From: Pseudomonadota bacterium
Lineage (GTDB): Bacteria; Pseudomonadota; Alphaproteobacteria; Rhizobiales; Xanthobacteraceae
Direction of reading: 5' to 3'
Length of the DNA: 63,095 bases
Assembly: GCA_018242205.1 (NCBI GenBank)
Contig: JAFECJ010000023.1
Span: 1 to 63,095 of the forward strand
Part shown: positions 16,600 through 26,002 of the stretch, one piece after another
Numbering within the stretch: the stretch's first letter is position 1
How the letters are laid out: the number at the start of each line of letters is the position of its first letter
Translations under genes and position numbers: made by a program
Notes under the pieces: model-generated
The model's database searches: none
The model's input: the letters and a program-made list of their open reading frames with translations, nothing else
Told to the model about the DNA's origin: nothing

Positions 16600-16675
16600 T
16601 ATTTGTTGCTGGCGACAGTCGCTACCGGTATGATCGCCGGACATTGATCAAGATCGACGTTGCGCGAGGTGGCCT

Positions 16676-17881
16676 ATGGCATTGGCGGCGGTTTCGGAAA
16701 ATCCAGTCAAGCCTGACATTGGGGTGCTGTTGGCGCGTGCCCAGCAGATCGCCCGGGTCGCGCGCGAGCGCGCGCTGGAAACGGAGGCGGCCCGCCGGGT
16801 CTCGTCCGAAATGGTCGATATGATGCGCGATGCCGAGTTGTTCAAACTCATGCAGCCAGCCGCCTTCGGCGGCTATGAGCTTGGCTACGACGTATTCGTC
16901 GAAGCAGTAGCCACGATTGCCGCTGGCGATGGCTCGACCGGCTGGGTCTACAGCCTGGGCGCGGTGCACCAGTGGCTGATCGCCTGCTATCCTCTTGAAG
17001 CCCAGCACGACGTCTGGGGAAGCAGACCCGACGCCATCGCTGCCGTCTCCTACGCACCGACCGGAAAAGCCGATCAGGTGGATGGCGGCTTTCGGCTGAG
17101 CGGGCGGTGGAGCTTCGCCAGCGGTTGCGACAATGCGCAGTGGGGCATCCTCGGCGGCATGATACCGTTCGATGGCGGCGTAAAACCTGGCTTCTTTCTG
17201 GTACCTTGCGAGGATTACGCAATCGACGATGACTGGTACACGATGGGCCTTGCCGGCACCGGCAGCAAGACCATCGTGCTCGACAATGTGTTCGTGCCCC
17301 GACATCGCATTGCGACTTTTGCCGACCTGCTGACTGGCAATGGCGCCGGCTCTAAAGCCAATCCAAACCCGCTTTACCGGCAGCCCATGCTGGCGGTTGT
17401 GCCGCAATGTCTGGTGGGGCCGGCGCTTGGCATGGCCCGCGGTGCCGTGACGGCCTTTCTTGATCAGGTTGGTAACCGGAGCACGCGCGGAGCAGTGGCG
17501 GGCGGCAACAACCGTATGGCGGAATTCGCCACGGTGCAGATGCGCGTAGCCGAAGCGACAGCGTCGATCGACGCGGCACAGCTCATGATTCACCGCGATC
17601 TTCGTGAGACGGCCGATGCCGTCGGGCGCGGTGAGACGATCGGCGTCGACATGCGCCTGCGCAATCGGTTGACGCACGCTTTCGCGGCACGGCTTTTGAC
17701 GCAGGCCGTCGATGCTGTGTTCTTGGCGGCCGGTGGCAGCGCGCTTGGGCTAAAACATCCGGTTCAAAGATTTTGGCGCGATATTCATGCTGCCAGTTCC
17801 CACATCAGCCTGAATTGGGATGCGGTCAGTTCGATGTACGGCCAACATGCCTTTGGTCTCGAACCCAAAGGCCAATATTAG
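16676..17881 (+). CDS. graA: resorcinol hydroxylase oxygenase component
   Basis: Acyl-CoA-dehydrogenase-fold, two-component flavin monooxygenase (group D, HpaB/HsaA-like) that should hydroxylate resorcinol to hydroxyquinol using reduced flavin from the divergent reductase. The 401 residues show LMQPAAFGGYEL, AAGDGSTGWVYSLGAVHQWL, RLSGRWSFASGCDNAQWGIL and the C-terminal helical-domain pattern AVDAVFLAAGGSALGLKHPVQRFWRDIHAASSH. ATG 16676 is the only sensible start. The TRAP importer genes follow 98 bp downstream on the same strand and may be co-transcribed. Confidence 0.88.
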   Translation: MALAAVSENPVKPDIGVLLARAQQIARVARERALETEAARRVSSEMVDMMRDAELFKLMQPAAFGGYELGYDVFVEAVATIAAGDGSTGWVYSLGAVHQWLIACYPLEAQHDVWGSRPDAIAAVSYAPTGKADQVDGGFRLSGRWSFASGCDNAQWGILGGMIPFDGGVKPGFFLVPCEDYAIDDDWYTMGLAGTGSKTIVLDNVFVPRHRIATFADLLTGNGAGSKANPNPLYRQPMLAVVPQCLVGPALGMARGAVTAFLDQVGNRSTRGAVAGGNNRMAEFATVQMRVAEATASIDAAQLMIHRDLRETADAVGRGETIGVDMRLRNRLTHAFAARLLTQAVDAVFLAAGGSALGLKHPVQRFWRDIHAASSHISLNWDAVSSMYGQHAFGLEPKGQY

Positions 17882-17979
17882 CGGCCAGGCTCAGCCTGTT
17901 CGCTCACGTGCCGCAGAGTCAAAAACAATATGAGCCTTAAAAGGCTCGTTCTGCGATAGCTCAAAAAGGGAGGACCCAC

Positions 17980-18984
17980 ATGTATCCGACGCTGCGACTG
18001 CTTGTTGCGACCGCCTTGGCTGCTGCCCTTGCTACCAACGCAATGGCGCAACAATTCACAATGAAGATATCGTCGCCGACGATCAATGATGTAACGCAGC
18101 AGTGGGCGAAGGAGTTCGCCGCAAGCCTCAAGGCGCGAGTTGGCGACCAGATCAAGGTCGAATTCTATCCGGCAAGCCAACTAGGTCAGATCCCCGCCAC
18201 TGTGCAGGGCACCGCGATGGGTACCATCGAAGCGGTGGCGCCAGCCAGTGGTTTCCTTGTCGGGCTAGACCCCCGGTTCCAGGTGTTCGACGCGCCTGGT
18301 CTGTTCGCCAGCCTCGAAGAAGCGCAGAGGACTTTTGCCGATCCGGCAGTGCGAAAGCGGCTGGCCTCGTTTGCTGCCGGCAAGGGCATGGAGATGATCG
18401 CCGTGTATCCGCACGGCCCGGTGATGCTGGTGTCACATAAGGCGATCCACAAGGTCGCCGACTTCAAAGACCAGAAGATCCGTGTCCCGGGTGCCGTGCC
18501 CTTGCAGGTCGAACCGTTCCGCAAGCTCGGCGCGCTGCCCGTCTCGATGCCGCTGGGTGAAGTGCTGTCCGCCATGCAGAACCATACGATCGACGGCGTC
18601 GCGGCCGCGGCTGCCGTATTTACAGCCTTCAAATATTACGATCTGGCAAAGGGCATGACCCGGCTGCCAGGCTCGTACCTGGTCGTCCCGGTGATGGCCA
18701 ATAAGGGCTTCATGGACTCCCTGGGGCCGAAGCTTGCTGGTGCCGTGCGTGACGCGGCGTTCGATGCACAGAAGAAGGTCGAGGTGTTCGACCGCGCGGA
18801 CATCGAAAAGACCTTCGGTGTCTGGAAGCAGCATGGCGGTGAAGTCATCGAGCTTTCTACTGAACAACAGGCGAACTATCTCGCGCAGGTGCAGTCCGTT
18901 TTGCCCGCTCTGATGAAGGCGTCGCCGAGCTTGAAGGACGATTATGATTTCCTTCGTGCTGCTGCGGCAAGGCACCATGACTGA
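17980..18984 (+). CDS. TRAP transporter substrate-binding protein (DctP type)
   Basis: Periplasmic solute receptor of a tripartite ATP-independent importer. It is 334 residues with a signal peptide (1-23, cleaved after AMA) and the DctP core: VEFYPASQLGQIPATVQGTAMGTIE, the ligand-contact region KDQKIRVPGAVP and PLGEVLSAMQNHTIDGV. An arginine in the KIRV segment is the expected carboxylate anchor of the family. It lies in the aromatic-catabolic block after the resorcinol oxygenase gene, so the likely ligand is gamma-resorcylate or a related hydroxybenzoate (inference). The stop overlaps the next gene by 8 bp. Confidence 0.87.
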   Translation: MYPTLRLLVATALAAALATNAMAQQFTMKISSPTINDVTQQWAKEFAASLKARVGDQIKVEFYPASQLGQIPATVQGTAMGTIEAVAPASGFLVGLDPRFQVFDAPGLFASLEEAQRTFADPAVRKRLASFAAGKGMEMIAVYPHGPVMLVSHKAIHKVADFKDQKIRVPGAVPLQVEPFRKLGALPVSMPLGEVLSAMQNHTIDGVAAAAAVFTAFKYYDLAKGMTRLPGSYLVVPVMANKGFMDSLGPKLAGAVRDAAFDAQKKVEVFDRADIEKTFGVWKQHGGEVIELSTEQQANYLAQVQSVLPALMKASPSLKDDYDFLRAAAARHHD

Positions 18985-19522
18985 TACGATCCCATTGCAA
19001 TTGGGACGAAGAGGCTCGATGGCTCTGAAGATCATCATCGAACGAACCGCCAGTGGCATCGTATATGCGGTTGAGCGCCTTCTAGCGCTTGGCCTCATCG
19101 TCGCGATTGTGTTCAATTTTCTTAACATCGTGGGCCGATATACCGGCAGTTTCACGTTGCTGGGCGTCGATGAAATCGAAATTGACCTGCTGGTCTGGAT
19201 CGCCTTTTTCGGCGCGATTGCGGTAACTTGGCGCAGCCGGCAATTGCGCATGGACGTCCTCTATCAGGGTAGCCCGCCGGTCTTGCGCAAAGCGATAGCG
19301 GCAGGCGAATTTGCGGTCACGCTCGTCATAACCGGATTCGTTGCCTTCGAATCGTTCGCCTACACGAAAAAGCTACACAGCCTCGCTGTTGTCAGCGATA
19401 TCGCGCGGATACCCGTGTGGATTCCGAACATGGCAATCGGCATCTGCTTCGGCGCGATGGCGATGGTCGCGGCTTTCCGCTTCTATCAATGCGTCGTTGG
19501 CGCCGATCAGGAGGCTCCATGA
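18977..19522 (+). CDS. TRAP transporter small permease (DctQ type)
   Basis: Four-helix small membrane subunit. It is 181 residues from ATG 18977, with hydrophobic segments near residues 35-55, 72-92, 115-135 and 150-170 and the conserved LLVWIAFFGAIAVTWRSRQLRMD motif. The start lies inside the end of the receptor gene (8-bp overlap), and its stop overlaps the large permease start (ATGA), so the three genes form one translationally coupled unit. Confidence 0.88.
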   Translation: MTDTIPLQLGRRGSMALKIIIERTASGIVYAVERLLALGLIVAIVFNFLNIVGRYTGSFTLLGVDEIEIDLLVWIAFFGAIAVTWRSRQLRMDVLYQGSPPVLRKAIAAGEFAVTLVITGFVAFESFAYTKKLHSLAVVSDIARIPVWIPNMAIGICFGAMAMVAAFRFYQCVVGADQEAP

Positions 19523-20802
19523 CATTCAGCCTCGGCATTCTTCCGGTCGCGCTATTGCTGCTCGGATTTCCGATCTTTCTTGTGTTGTTGACGTCGGCAA
19601 CGGTGACGCTCGTCTTCTTCATGCATGTGCCATTGGCGGCGCTGCATCAAAATCTGTACGGCTCGGTTGAGGCCTATGCGCTGCTCGCTATTCCATATTT
19701 TATCTTTGCCGGTGAGTTGATGGGACGAGGCACCGTCGCGCGCCGTCTCGTCGACTTCGTGCAAGCCGGTGTCGGCTCGATGCCCGGAAGTCTAGGCATC
19801 ACTGCGGTTGGTACGGCGACGATCTTCGGCGCCATTTCAGGCATCAGCGCGGCGGCGGTCGCGACCATTGGCAAGGTGATGTATCCGTCGATGGTGTCGG
19901 CCGGCTATCCGGCGTCGTTTTCCGCCGGTCTTATCACCGCAATGGGTGCAATCGATATCATCATTCCACCCAGCATCCCGATGATCGTCTACGCGGCCGC
20001 CGCCCAGGAGTCGGTGCCGCGGCTATATGCTGCCGGCGTTCTTCCAGGCTTGCTCATCGCAGGGCTGATCGGCTGTTATGTGGTGGTGCGTGCTTGGCGT
20101 GACGGCTTTGGCAAAGGCACGCCGTTTAACCGACATGAATTTCTGCGCGCCACGATCCGCGGGCTCTGGGCGCTCGGTGCGCCGCTCATCATCCTCGGCG
20201 GCATTTATGGCGGCGTATTTTCGCCCACCGAGGCGGCGGCCGTCGCATGCGTTTATGCCGCATTCGTCACCCGCTTCGTTTTCCGCGAATTGAGTTGGCG
20301 CGATATCCTGGAAGCGGCCGTGGCCACGGTTCGTTTCACGGCCCAGATCCTGATCATCGTTTCCTGTGCCGGCGTCTTTGCGTGGTTGCTGACGGTCAAT
20401 CAGGTGCCGGCCCACCTCGTTGCCGGCGTTAAGTATTTTGACGTTTCCGCCTGGCAATTCCTGCTCTTCGTTAACGTGCTGCTCCTGGTGGTCGGTTGTT
20501 TTCTGGATCCCCTATCGTCGATCCTGTTGCTGACGCCGTTGCTTATTCCGGTGGCCAAGTCTCTCGGCATCGACACCGTTCATTTCGGCATCGTCTTTAT
20601 GGTCAATCTGGCGATTGGTCTGTTTCACCCGCCTTTTGGCATCAACATCTTCGTGGCCCAATCGGTGCTCGGGATCGAACTTAAGCAAATCTACAAGGGC
20701 ATTATCCCGTTCGCGCTCGTGTATTTGGTCGCACTCGCGCTGATAACCTACGTCCCGCAGATCTCGCTGGCGGGCGTTTGGCTTTTTCTGCGGCTGGGCT
20801 AG
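19519..20802 (+). CDS. TRAP transporter large permease (DctM type)
   Basis: Large membrane subunit, 427 residues, about 12 membrane segments. Family motifs include AIPYFIFAGELMGRG, GAISGISAAAVATIG, AGLITAMGAIDIIIPPSIPMI and GLFHPPFGINIF. The start at 19519 overlaps the DctQ stop. Its own stop (20800-20802) lies at the right-hand edge of the catabolic block; immediately beyond it begins the antisense, truncated pseudogene at 20806-21149. Confidence 0.92.
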   Translation: MTFSLGILPVALLLLGFPIFLVLLTSATVTLVFFMHVPLAALHQNLYGSVEAYALLAIPYFIFAGELMGRGTVARRLVDFVQAGVGSMPGSLGITAVGTATIFGAISGISAAAVATIGKVMYPSMVSAGYPASFSAGLITAMGAIDIIIPPSIPMIVYAAAAQESVPRLYAAGVLPGLLIAGLIGCYVVVRAWRDGFGKGTPFNRHEFLRATIRGLWALGAPLIILGGIYGGVFSPTEAAAVACVYAAFVTRFVFRELSWRDILEAAVATVRFTAQILIIVSCAGVFAWLLTVNQVPAHLVAGVKYFDVSAWQFLLFVNVLLLVVGCFLDPLSSILLLTPLLIPVAKSLGIDTVHFGIVFMVNLAIGLFHPPFGINIFVAQSVLGIELKQIYKGIIPFALVYLVALALITYVPQISLAGVWLFLRLG

Positions 20803-20805
20803 CGA

Positions 20806-21149
20806 GGTCGAAGGGGTATCCGCCTTCAGCATCTCGTCGCGAACGCCTTCGAGGTCGTGGATGTCGAGCGCTTTGACAAGGACGTTTTCGATCCTTCCGA
20901 ACTCCGGCAAACGCAGGTAGTGCTCGTATTCCGGCCGATATCCCGTTTTCAGCTTGGGTAGCTTGTATTCGAGAAACCGGTTGTTGAGAGATTTCGCCAG
21001 GTCGAGGTCGGCTGGTGTTCTCCGCGGATCCACCTTCTTTCCATCCGGGCATCCTTGTGCGCGATGGCGTCGGCGAATTCGCGATCGTTGCGGAACCGCA
21101 AGTCCGGCGCTTGGCGGGCCTGGATCGCGGCAAGCACCGTCTCAAGCAT
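20806..21149 (-). pseudogene. frameshifted and truncated gene of unknown family
   Basis: From ATG 21149 one minus-strand frame reads about 47 plausible residues (MLETVLAAIQARQ..., ...ARMERRWIRGE). Near 21000 the coherent sequence moves to another frame (LAKSLNNRFLEYKLPKL, EYEHYLRLPEFGRIENVL, LDIHDLEGVRDEMLKADTP). It then stops at the end of the TRAP permease gene, beyond which the same frame is only antisense. I do not recognise the family. A frameshift plus loss of the 3' end at the island edge indicates a dead gene cut by the insertion. Confidence 0.55.
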
Positions 21150-21163
21150 AGCGGCAAGTATCG

Positions 21164-23482
21164 ATGGCCCACCTGTCCAACGAGAACGGGCGTCAACATG
21201 GCGATTCGGCGCGGCGGGACTCGCAAGCTGCAGCCGATAACAGTGTTCGGCAGGCCATTGCCGCCAGTGCGATTGAGCTTCTGCGTTCGTTGGCGCCGGA
21301 GACGTTGATTCCCAAGATCCTGAAACGGTTCGGCCAGACTTGCAGTGCCAGCCGAGTTCAGCTCTACGAGTACAAGCGGCTGCCGGGTGGGGCCCTCATA
21401 CCGGCCTTGCGTGACACGTGGCAGGCACCTAGCGTGACGCCGGCTCCGCCGATGCCGAGCGCCGAGACGCCGGCCGGCTGCGACTTTTCGCAGGCAGTGC
21501 CGCTTCTCGAAAGCGAGGACATCGTTACGGTGCTGACGAGGGATGCTGAGGAACCGCTTCGGGGGTTCCTCAACAGCGTGGGCGCCAAGTCAGTGTTGCT
21601 GACGCCGGTGTTCATCGGCAAGGAACGCTGGGGCGGGATTATCTTCGAGGATTGCGCGCGGGAACGTACCTGGTCCAGCGTCGAAGTCGATACGCTGAAG
21701 CTGCTCGCCGAGATGATCGGCTCCGCCATCGGCCGCGCGCGCGACCTTCAGGAATCGCTGGACGCCAGTTGGGTCGTCGAGCACAGCCCAGTCGTACTTT
21801 ACCGGATCGGCGGCAAGCCGCCATTTCCGCTGATCTACATTTCACGCACAGTCAGCCGATACGGCTACGATGCGCGCGACCTGCTGGCGTCGCCGGGCCT
21901 CTACCTCGAGGTGTTCCATCCGGACGATCTGCCAGGGGTGATGAGCGACATCAACGGACTAGCGGCCGGCCGCATCCGCGAGGCGCGGCGCGAGCGGCGC
22001 GTCCGTGTAGCAGACGGCAGCTACGTCTGGTTTGAAGACCGCACTCATGGGCATTACGGTCCCGGCGGCGAACTCCTGGAGATCGAAGGGGTTCTCGTCG
22101 ACATCACCGAACGCAAGAACGCGGAAGCCAAGCTCGAGCACGTCTCATTGTCAGACCCCGTGACCGGCCTTCCCAACCGCCGCGCCTTCATGATCGAACT
22201 CGATCATGCCTTTGCGGCCGCGCATCGCGGCGGGCCGGCATTCGCAATCCATTATATCGATCTCGACCGTTTCAAGGACATCAACGATGTATTCGGCCAT
22301 TCGAAAGGCGACGAATTACTCAAGGCCGTGGCCGACCGGCTGAGACGGTTGCGCCGCCGGAGCGCCGACGTGATTGCCCGGTTCGGCGGCGATGAGTTCG
22401 TCATCCTGCAATCCGAGATCTCCGATCCATCGGACGCCGGAGCCCTGGCCGCGCGTCTGCTCAAGGCGATCGCCGAGCCGTTCACTATCGGCAATGAAAT
22501 TCACACCACCGCCAGCATCGGCATCGCCGTCTACGGCCCCGACGTGTCGGGGCCCGAGGAACTGGTCAAGCAGGTCGATCTCGCGCTTTATCGCGCCAAG
22601 GATCTTGGGCGCAATCAATTCCACTTTCATTCCGAGGCGCTCGACGCGGCGACCATCGAGCGTGTCATGCTGGGGGGCGATCTGCAGCGGGCGCTCGATG
22701 GCGATGAGCTGCTGCTCAATTTCCAGCCGCAGGTAGAGATCGCGACCGGCCGGATCATCGGATTCGAAGCGCTGGCGCGCTGGAACCATCCGAAATATGG
22801 GTCGATTGGTCCGACGCGGTTCATTGCCATCGCCGAGAGCAACGGCACCATTCACAGGCTCGGATGCTGGGTGATCGACGCCGTCTGCCACCAAATCGTC
22901 GAGTGGCGCGCGGCGGGACTGAAACCGCCACCGATCGCATTCAACGTCTCGGCCGGGCAATTGAAGGGCACGGCAGAATTCGATCGCGAATTGGCAGATC
23001 GGCTGCGGCACTGGTCCATCGAGCCGAAGGCCGTCGAAATCGAGTTGACCGAGACCGTCCTGATGGAAACGACCCGGCGGCATCGGGATATCATCAACCG
23101 CCTGTATGATCTGGGCGTGCCGATCGCGATCGACGATTTCGGCACCGGATATTCCTCGCTCAGCTATCTGCGCAATTATCGTGTGAACCACATCAAGGTC
23201 GCGCAGGAGTTCATCAAGGATATCAAGCCGGACTCCGGCGACATTGCCATCGTCCGCGCCGCGATCGGGCTCGGCCGCGAGCTCGGCATTGCGGTGATCG
23301 CGGAGGGCGTCGAAACCAAATATCAGCTCGAGCTCGTTCGGGGAGCGGGATGCGAGTTCGTTCAGGGCTATTATTTCAGTCCGCCGGTGTCGGCGGCGGA
23401 TGTTGCCGATCTGCTGAGGCGGGGCGGAGTGTTATCGCCCGGCACGGTAGCGAACCGCGAGTCCGAAGCCCGGCTTCCATGA
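21164..23482 (+). CDS. GAF-PAS-GGDEF-EAL cyclic-di-GMP protein
   Basis: A 772-residue cytosolic bifunctional candidate for c-di-GMP turnover. Domains in order: GAF (about 25-195), PAS with PAC (about 205-322), GGDEF (about 325-485, motif RFGGDEF intact) and EAL (about 500-755, motif GFEALARW intact, with TETVLM and DDFGTGYSSLSYL also intact). No membrane segments are seen. Both catalytic motifs being complete, it could both make and degrade c-di-GMP under control of the sensory domains. It starts 15 bp from the divergent pseudogene start; ATG 21164 lacks a strong ribosome site. Confidence 0.92.
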   Translation: MAHLSNENGRQHGDSARRDSQAAADNSVRQAIAASAIELLRSLAPETLIPKILKRFGQTCSASRVQLYEYKRLPGGALIPALRDTWQAPSVTPAPPMPSAETPAGCDFSQAVPLLESEDIVTVLTRDAEEPLRGFLNSVGAKSVLLTPVFIGKERWGGIIFEDCARERTWSSVEVDTLKLLAEMIGSAIGRARDLQESLDASWVVEHSPVVLYRIGGKPPFPLIYISRTVSRYGYDARDLLASPGLYLEVFHPDDLPGVMSDINGLAAGRIREARRERRVRVADGSYVWFEDRTHGHYGPGGELLEIEGVLVDITERKNAEAKLEHVSLSDPVTGLPNRRAFMIELDHAFAAAHRGGPAFAIHYIDLDRFKDINDVFGHSKGDELLKAVADRLRRLRRRSADVIARFGGDEFVILQSEISDPSDAGALAARLLKAIAEPFTIGNEIHTTASIGIAVYGPDVSGPEELVKQVDLALYRAKDLGRNQFHFHSEALDAATIERVMLGGDLQRALDGDELLLNFQPQVEIATGRIIGFEALARWNHPKYGSIGPTRFIAIAESNGTIHRLGCWVIDAVCHQIVEWRAAGLKPPPIAFNVSAGQLKGTAEFDRELADRLRHWSIEPKAVEIELTETVLMETTRRHRDIINRLYDLGVPIAIDDFGTGYSSLSYLRNYRVNHIKVAQEFIKDIKPDSGDIAIVRAAIGLGRELGIAVIAEGVETKYQLELVRGAGCEFVQGYYFSPPVSAADVADLLRRGGVLSPGTVANRESEARLP

Positions 23483-23680
23483 CCGCCTTTCCGGCTAGGG
23501 CCCGAACGCAGGTATGATACCGGTCCGGTTCGACCGGCCGGTCGCAGACCAAGCCATCGCGACGGCGGCGCCATCCCTGCCATGCTGCGCGCGGGACTCT
23601 ACAGCGGCCATCGCCTCCGATAAGCTTTCCGCCATGAACCGGCCCGAAGCCGGACGCGACCAAGCCCGGGGGAAAGGCCT

Positions 23681-25300
23681 TTGCAGGACGAAAGCTCGTT
23701 CGACTACATCGTCGTTGGTGCCGGCAGTGCCGGTTGTGTGCTGGCGGATCGGCTCTCGGCCTCGGGCCGGCACCGCGTCCTGCTGATCGAGGCCGGCGGC
23801 CGCGACCGCAACATCTGGATTCACATCCCGCTCGGCTACGGCAAGCTGTTCACCGACGCCAGCGTCAACTGGCTGTACCAGACCGAGCCGGAGCCGGAGC
23901 TGAAGGGCCGCCGCGTTATCCAGCCGCGCGGCAAGGTGCTCGGCGGTTCCAGTTCGATCAACGGGCTGCTTTATGTCCGTGGCCAGCACGAGGATTTCGA
24001 CCACTGGCGCCAGCTCGGCAATGCGGGATGGAGCTTCGACGATGTGCTGCCGTATTTCCGTCAAGCCGAGGATCAGGAGCGCGGCGCCGACGAATTGCAC
24101 GGCGTCGGCGGACCGCTCTGCGTGTCCGACGTTGAGCCGCATCCCCTGTGCGAAGCCTTCATCGCCGCAGCGGAGCAGGCGGGCTTCCCGCGCAACGACG
24201 ATTTCAACGGCCCGACCCAGGAAGGTGCTGGCTATTACCAACTCACTGCGCGTAACGGCCGCCGTTGCTCGACGGCCAAGGGGTATCTCAAGCCGGCCCT
24301 AAAGCGGTCCAATCTGGCCGTCGCCTCCGAGGCCCTGGCGACCCGCATCCTGTTCGAGGGCAAACGCGCCGTCGGCGTCGAATATCGCCAGCACGGGCAA
24401 CTGGTCCAGGCCCGCGCGTCGGGCGAGGTGGTGCTGTCCGGCGGCGCGTTCAATTCACCGCAGCTTTTGCAGCTCTCCGGCGTCGGGCCGGGCGATCTGC
24501 TCCGGTCGCACGGCATCGAGGTGCGGCACGAAATGCCGGGCGTTGGCGCCGATCTGCAGGACCACTTCCAGGCGCGCTTTCAATATCGCTGCACCGAACG
24601 TATCACCATCAATGACACCATGGCGAGCTTCACCCGGCAGGTCGGCGCCGCGCTCAATTATGCGATCAACCGCAAGGGACCGCTGACCATCGGCGCCGGT
24701 TACGCCGGCGGCTTCTTCAAGACCGATCCGTCGCTGGCCTCGCCCGACGTGCAAATTCACTTCATTCTATTTAGTGCCGATGCCGTTGGGCAGAAGCTGC
24801 ATCCGTTCCCCGGGTTCCTGGCCTCGGTCTGCCAGCTTCGGCCGCACAGCCGCGGCACGGTCCACATCAAGTCGGCCGATCCGGAAGAGGCGCCGGCCAT
24901 CCAGGCGAACTATCTCAGCGCCGCGTTCGATCGCGACGTCATGGTGGCCGGCATGAAGTTGACGCGCAAGATCATGAGCCAGCAGGCGATCACCCGTTAC
25001 GTCGCTGAAGAGATCAACCCCGGCACGGGGTACCAGACCGATGAGCAATTACTGGATTTCGCCCGCGACAAGGGCACGACCGTGTTCCACCCGGTCAGCA
25101 CCTGCCGCATGGGGCCGGACGCCAAGGCGGTGGTCGACGAGCGGCTGCGCGTGCGCGGCCTCGACGGCCTGCGCGTTGCCGACGGGTCGATCATGCCGAC
25201 ATTGGTGTCGGGCAATACCAACGCCGCAATCGTGATGATCGCGGAGAAGGCGGCGGCGATGATGCAGCAGGACGCGGTGCGTCCCGCCGCGGCGGCGTGA
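23681..25300 (+). CDS. GMC-family FAD oxidoreductase (choline dehydrogenase-like)
   Basis: FAD-dependent alcohol dehydrogenase or oxidase of the glucose-methanol-choline family, 539 residues. The FAD-binding motif VVGAGSAGCVLADRLS is at the N-terminus. The GMC signature PRGKVLGGSSSINGLLYVRG, the second signature GAFNSPQLLQLSGVGP, and C-terminal HPVSTCRMG and SGNTNAA segments with the active-site His/Asn are present. The substrate cannot be deduced. The start is TTG 23681 after GGGGAAAGG. It is convergent with the ABC importer genes (3 bp between stops). Confidence 0.9.
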   Translation: MQDESSFDYIVVGAGSAGCVLADRLSASGRHRVLLIEAGGRDRNIWIHIPLGYGKLFTDASVNWLYQTEPEPELKGRRVIQPRGKVLGGSSSINGLLYVRGQHEDFDHWRQLGNAGWSFDDVLPYFRQAEDQERGADELHGVGGPLCVSDVEPHPLCEAFIAAAEQAGFPRNDDFNGPTQEGAGYYQLTARNGRRCSTAKGYLKPALKRSNLAVASEALATRILFEGKRAVGVEYRQHGQLVQARASGEVVLSGGAFNSPQLLQLSGVGPGDLLRSHGIEVRHEMPGVGADLQDHFQARFQYRCTERITINDTMASFTRQVGAALNYAINRKGPLTIGAGYAGGFFKTDPSLASPDVQIHFILFSADAVGQKLHPFPGFLASVCQLRPHSRGTVHIKSADPEEAPAIQANYLSAAFDRDVMVAGMKLTRKIMSQQAITRYVAEEINPGTGYQTDEQLLDFARDKGTTVFHPVSTCRMGPDAKAVVDERLRVRGLDGLRVADGSIMPTLVSGNTNAAIVMIAEKAAAMMQQDAVRPAAAA

Positions 25301-25303
25301 GGT

Positions 25304-26002
25304 TCAGACGCCCAGATAACGTTGCAGAACGCCCGGATCTGCCTTGATCTCGGTGGCTGGGCCTTCGTGTACGATATGGCCGTTGTTGATGATGTAGACG
25401 CGGTTCGACAGCGCCAACGTCGCCGCGAGGTTCTGCTCCACCAGGACAATGGTCTGTCCGGCGGCGGCGAGATCGCGGCAAGCCTTCATCAGGTCGCGCA
25501 CGATCACCGGAGCCAACCCCTCAAATGGCTCGTCGAGCAGAATGATCTTGGGGTCGCGTACCAGGGCGCGCGCAATCGCCAGCATCTGCTGCTCGCCGCC
25601 GGACAGATCGGTGCCGCGGCTCAACCGCCGCTCCTTCAGGCGCGGGAACATCTCGTAGACGCGCTCGAGCGGCCATTTTTTGTCGGCCGTCAGGCTCGCC
25701 AGGATGATGTTCTCCTCGACATTGAGGCTGCCGAAGATGCGGCGGTCTTCCGGCACCAGTTGCATGCCGGCCTGGGCGATGCTGTGCGCCTTCTTGCCGG
25801 CGAGATCCTGACCGTCGAGAATGACGCGGCCGTTGCGCGGCGTCACCACGCCCATCAGGCTCTTCAGGGTCGTCGACTTGCCGGCGCCGTTGCGGCCGAT
25901 CAGGGCAACGACCTCGTTCTTCTCGACGCGCAAATCCAGGTCGAACAGGATGTGCGAGTCGCCGTAATAGCTGTTCAGTCCCTTGACCTCGAGCAAGCTC
26001 AT
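25304..26002 (-). CDS. livF: Liv-type ABC transporter ATPase (LivF)
   Basis: ATP-binding subunit of a branched-chain-amino-acid/amide-type importer, 232 residues. Walker A GRNGAGKST, signature LSGGEQQMLAIARAL, Walker B IILLDEPFEGL and the switch His region LVEQN are intact. It starts at the base where the fused LivM-LivG gene ends (overlap of one base at 26002), so it is the last gene of the operon. Confidence 0.92.
   Translation of the reverse strand: MSLLEVKGLNSYYGDSHILFDLDLRVEKNEVVALIGRNGAGKSTTLKSLMGVVTPRNGRVILDGQDLAGKKAHSIAQAGMQLVPEDRRIFGSLNVEENIILASLTADKKWPLERVYEMFPRLKERRLSRGTDLSGGEQQMLAIARALVRDPKIILLDEPFEGLAPVIVRDLMKACRDLAAAGQTIVLVEQNLAATLALSNRVYIINNGHIVHEGPATEIKADPGVLQRYLGV

Noticed and set aside
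12066..21149. The cupin remnant and the right-border remnant as two halves of one interrupted gene
   Set aside because: Orientation agrees, but the right fragment does not resemble the XRE helix-turn-helix expected in front of such a cupin domain.
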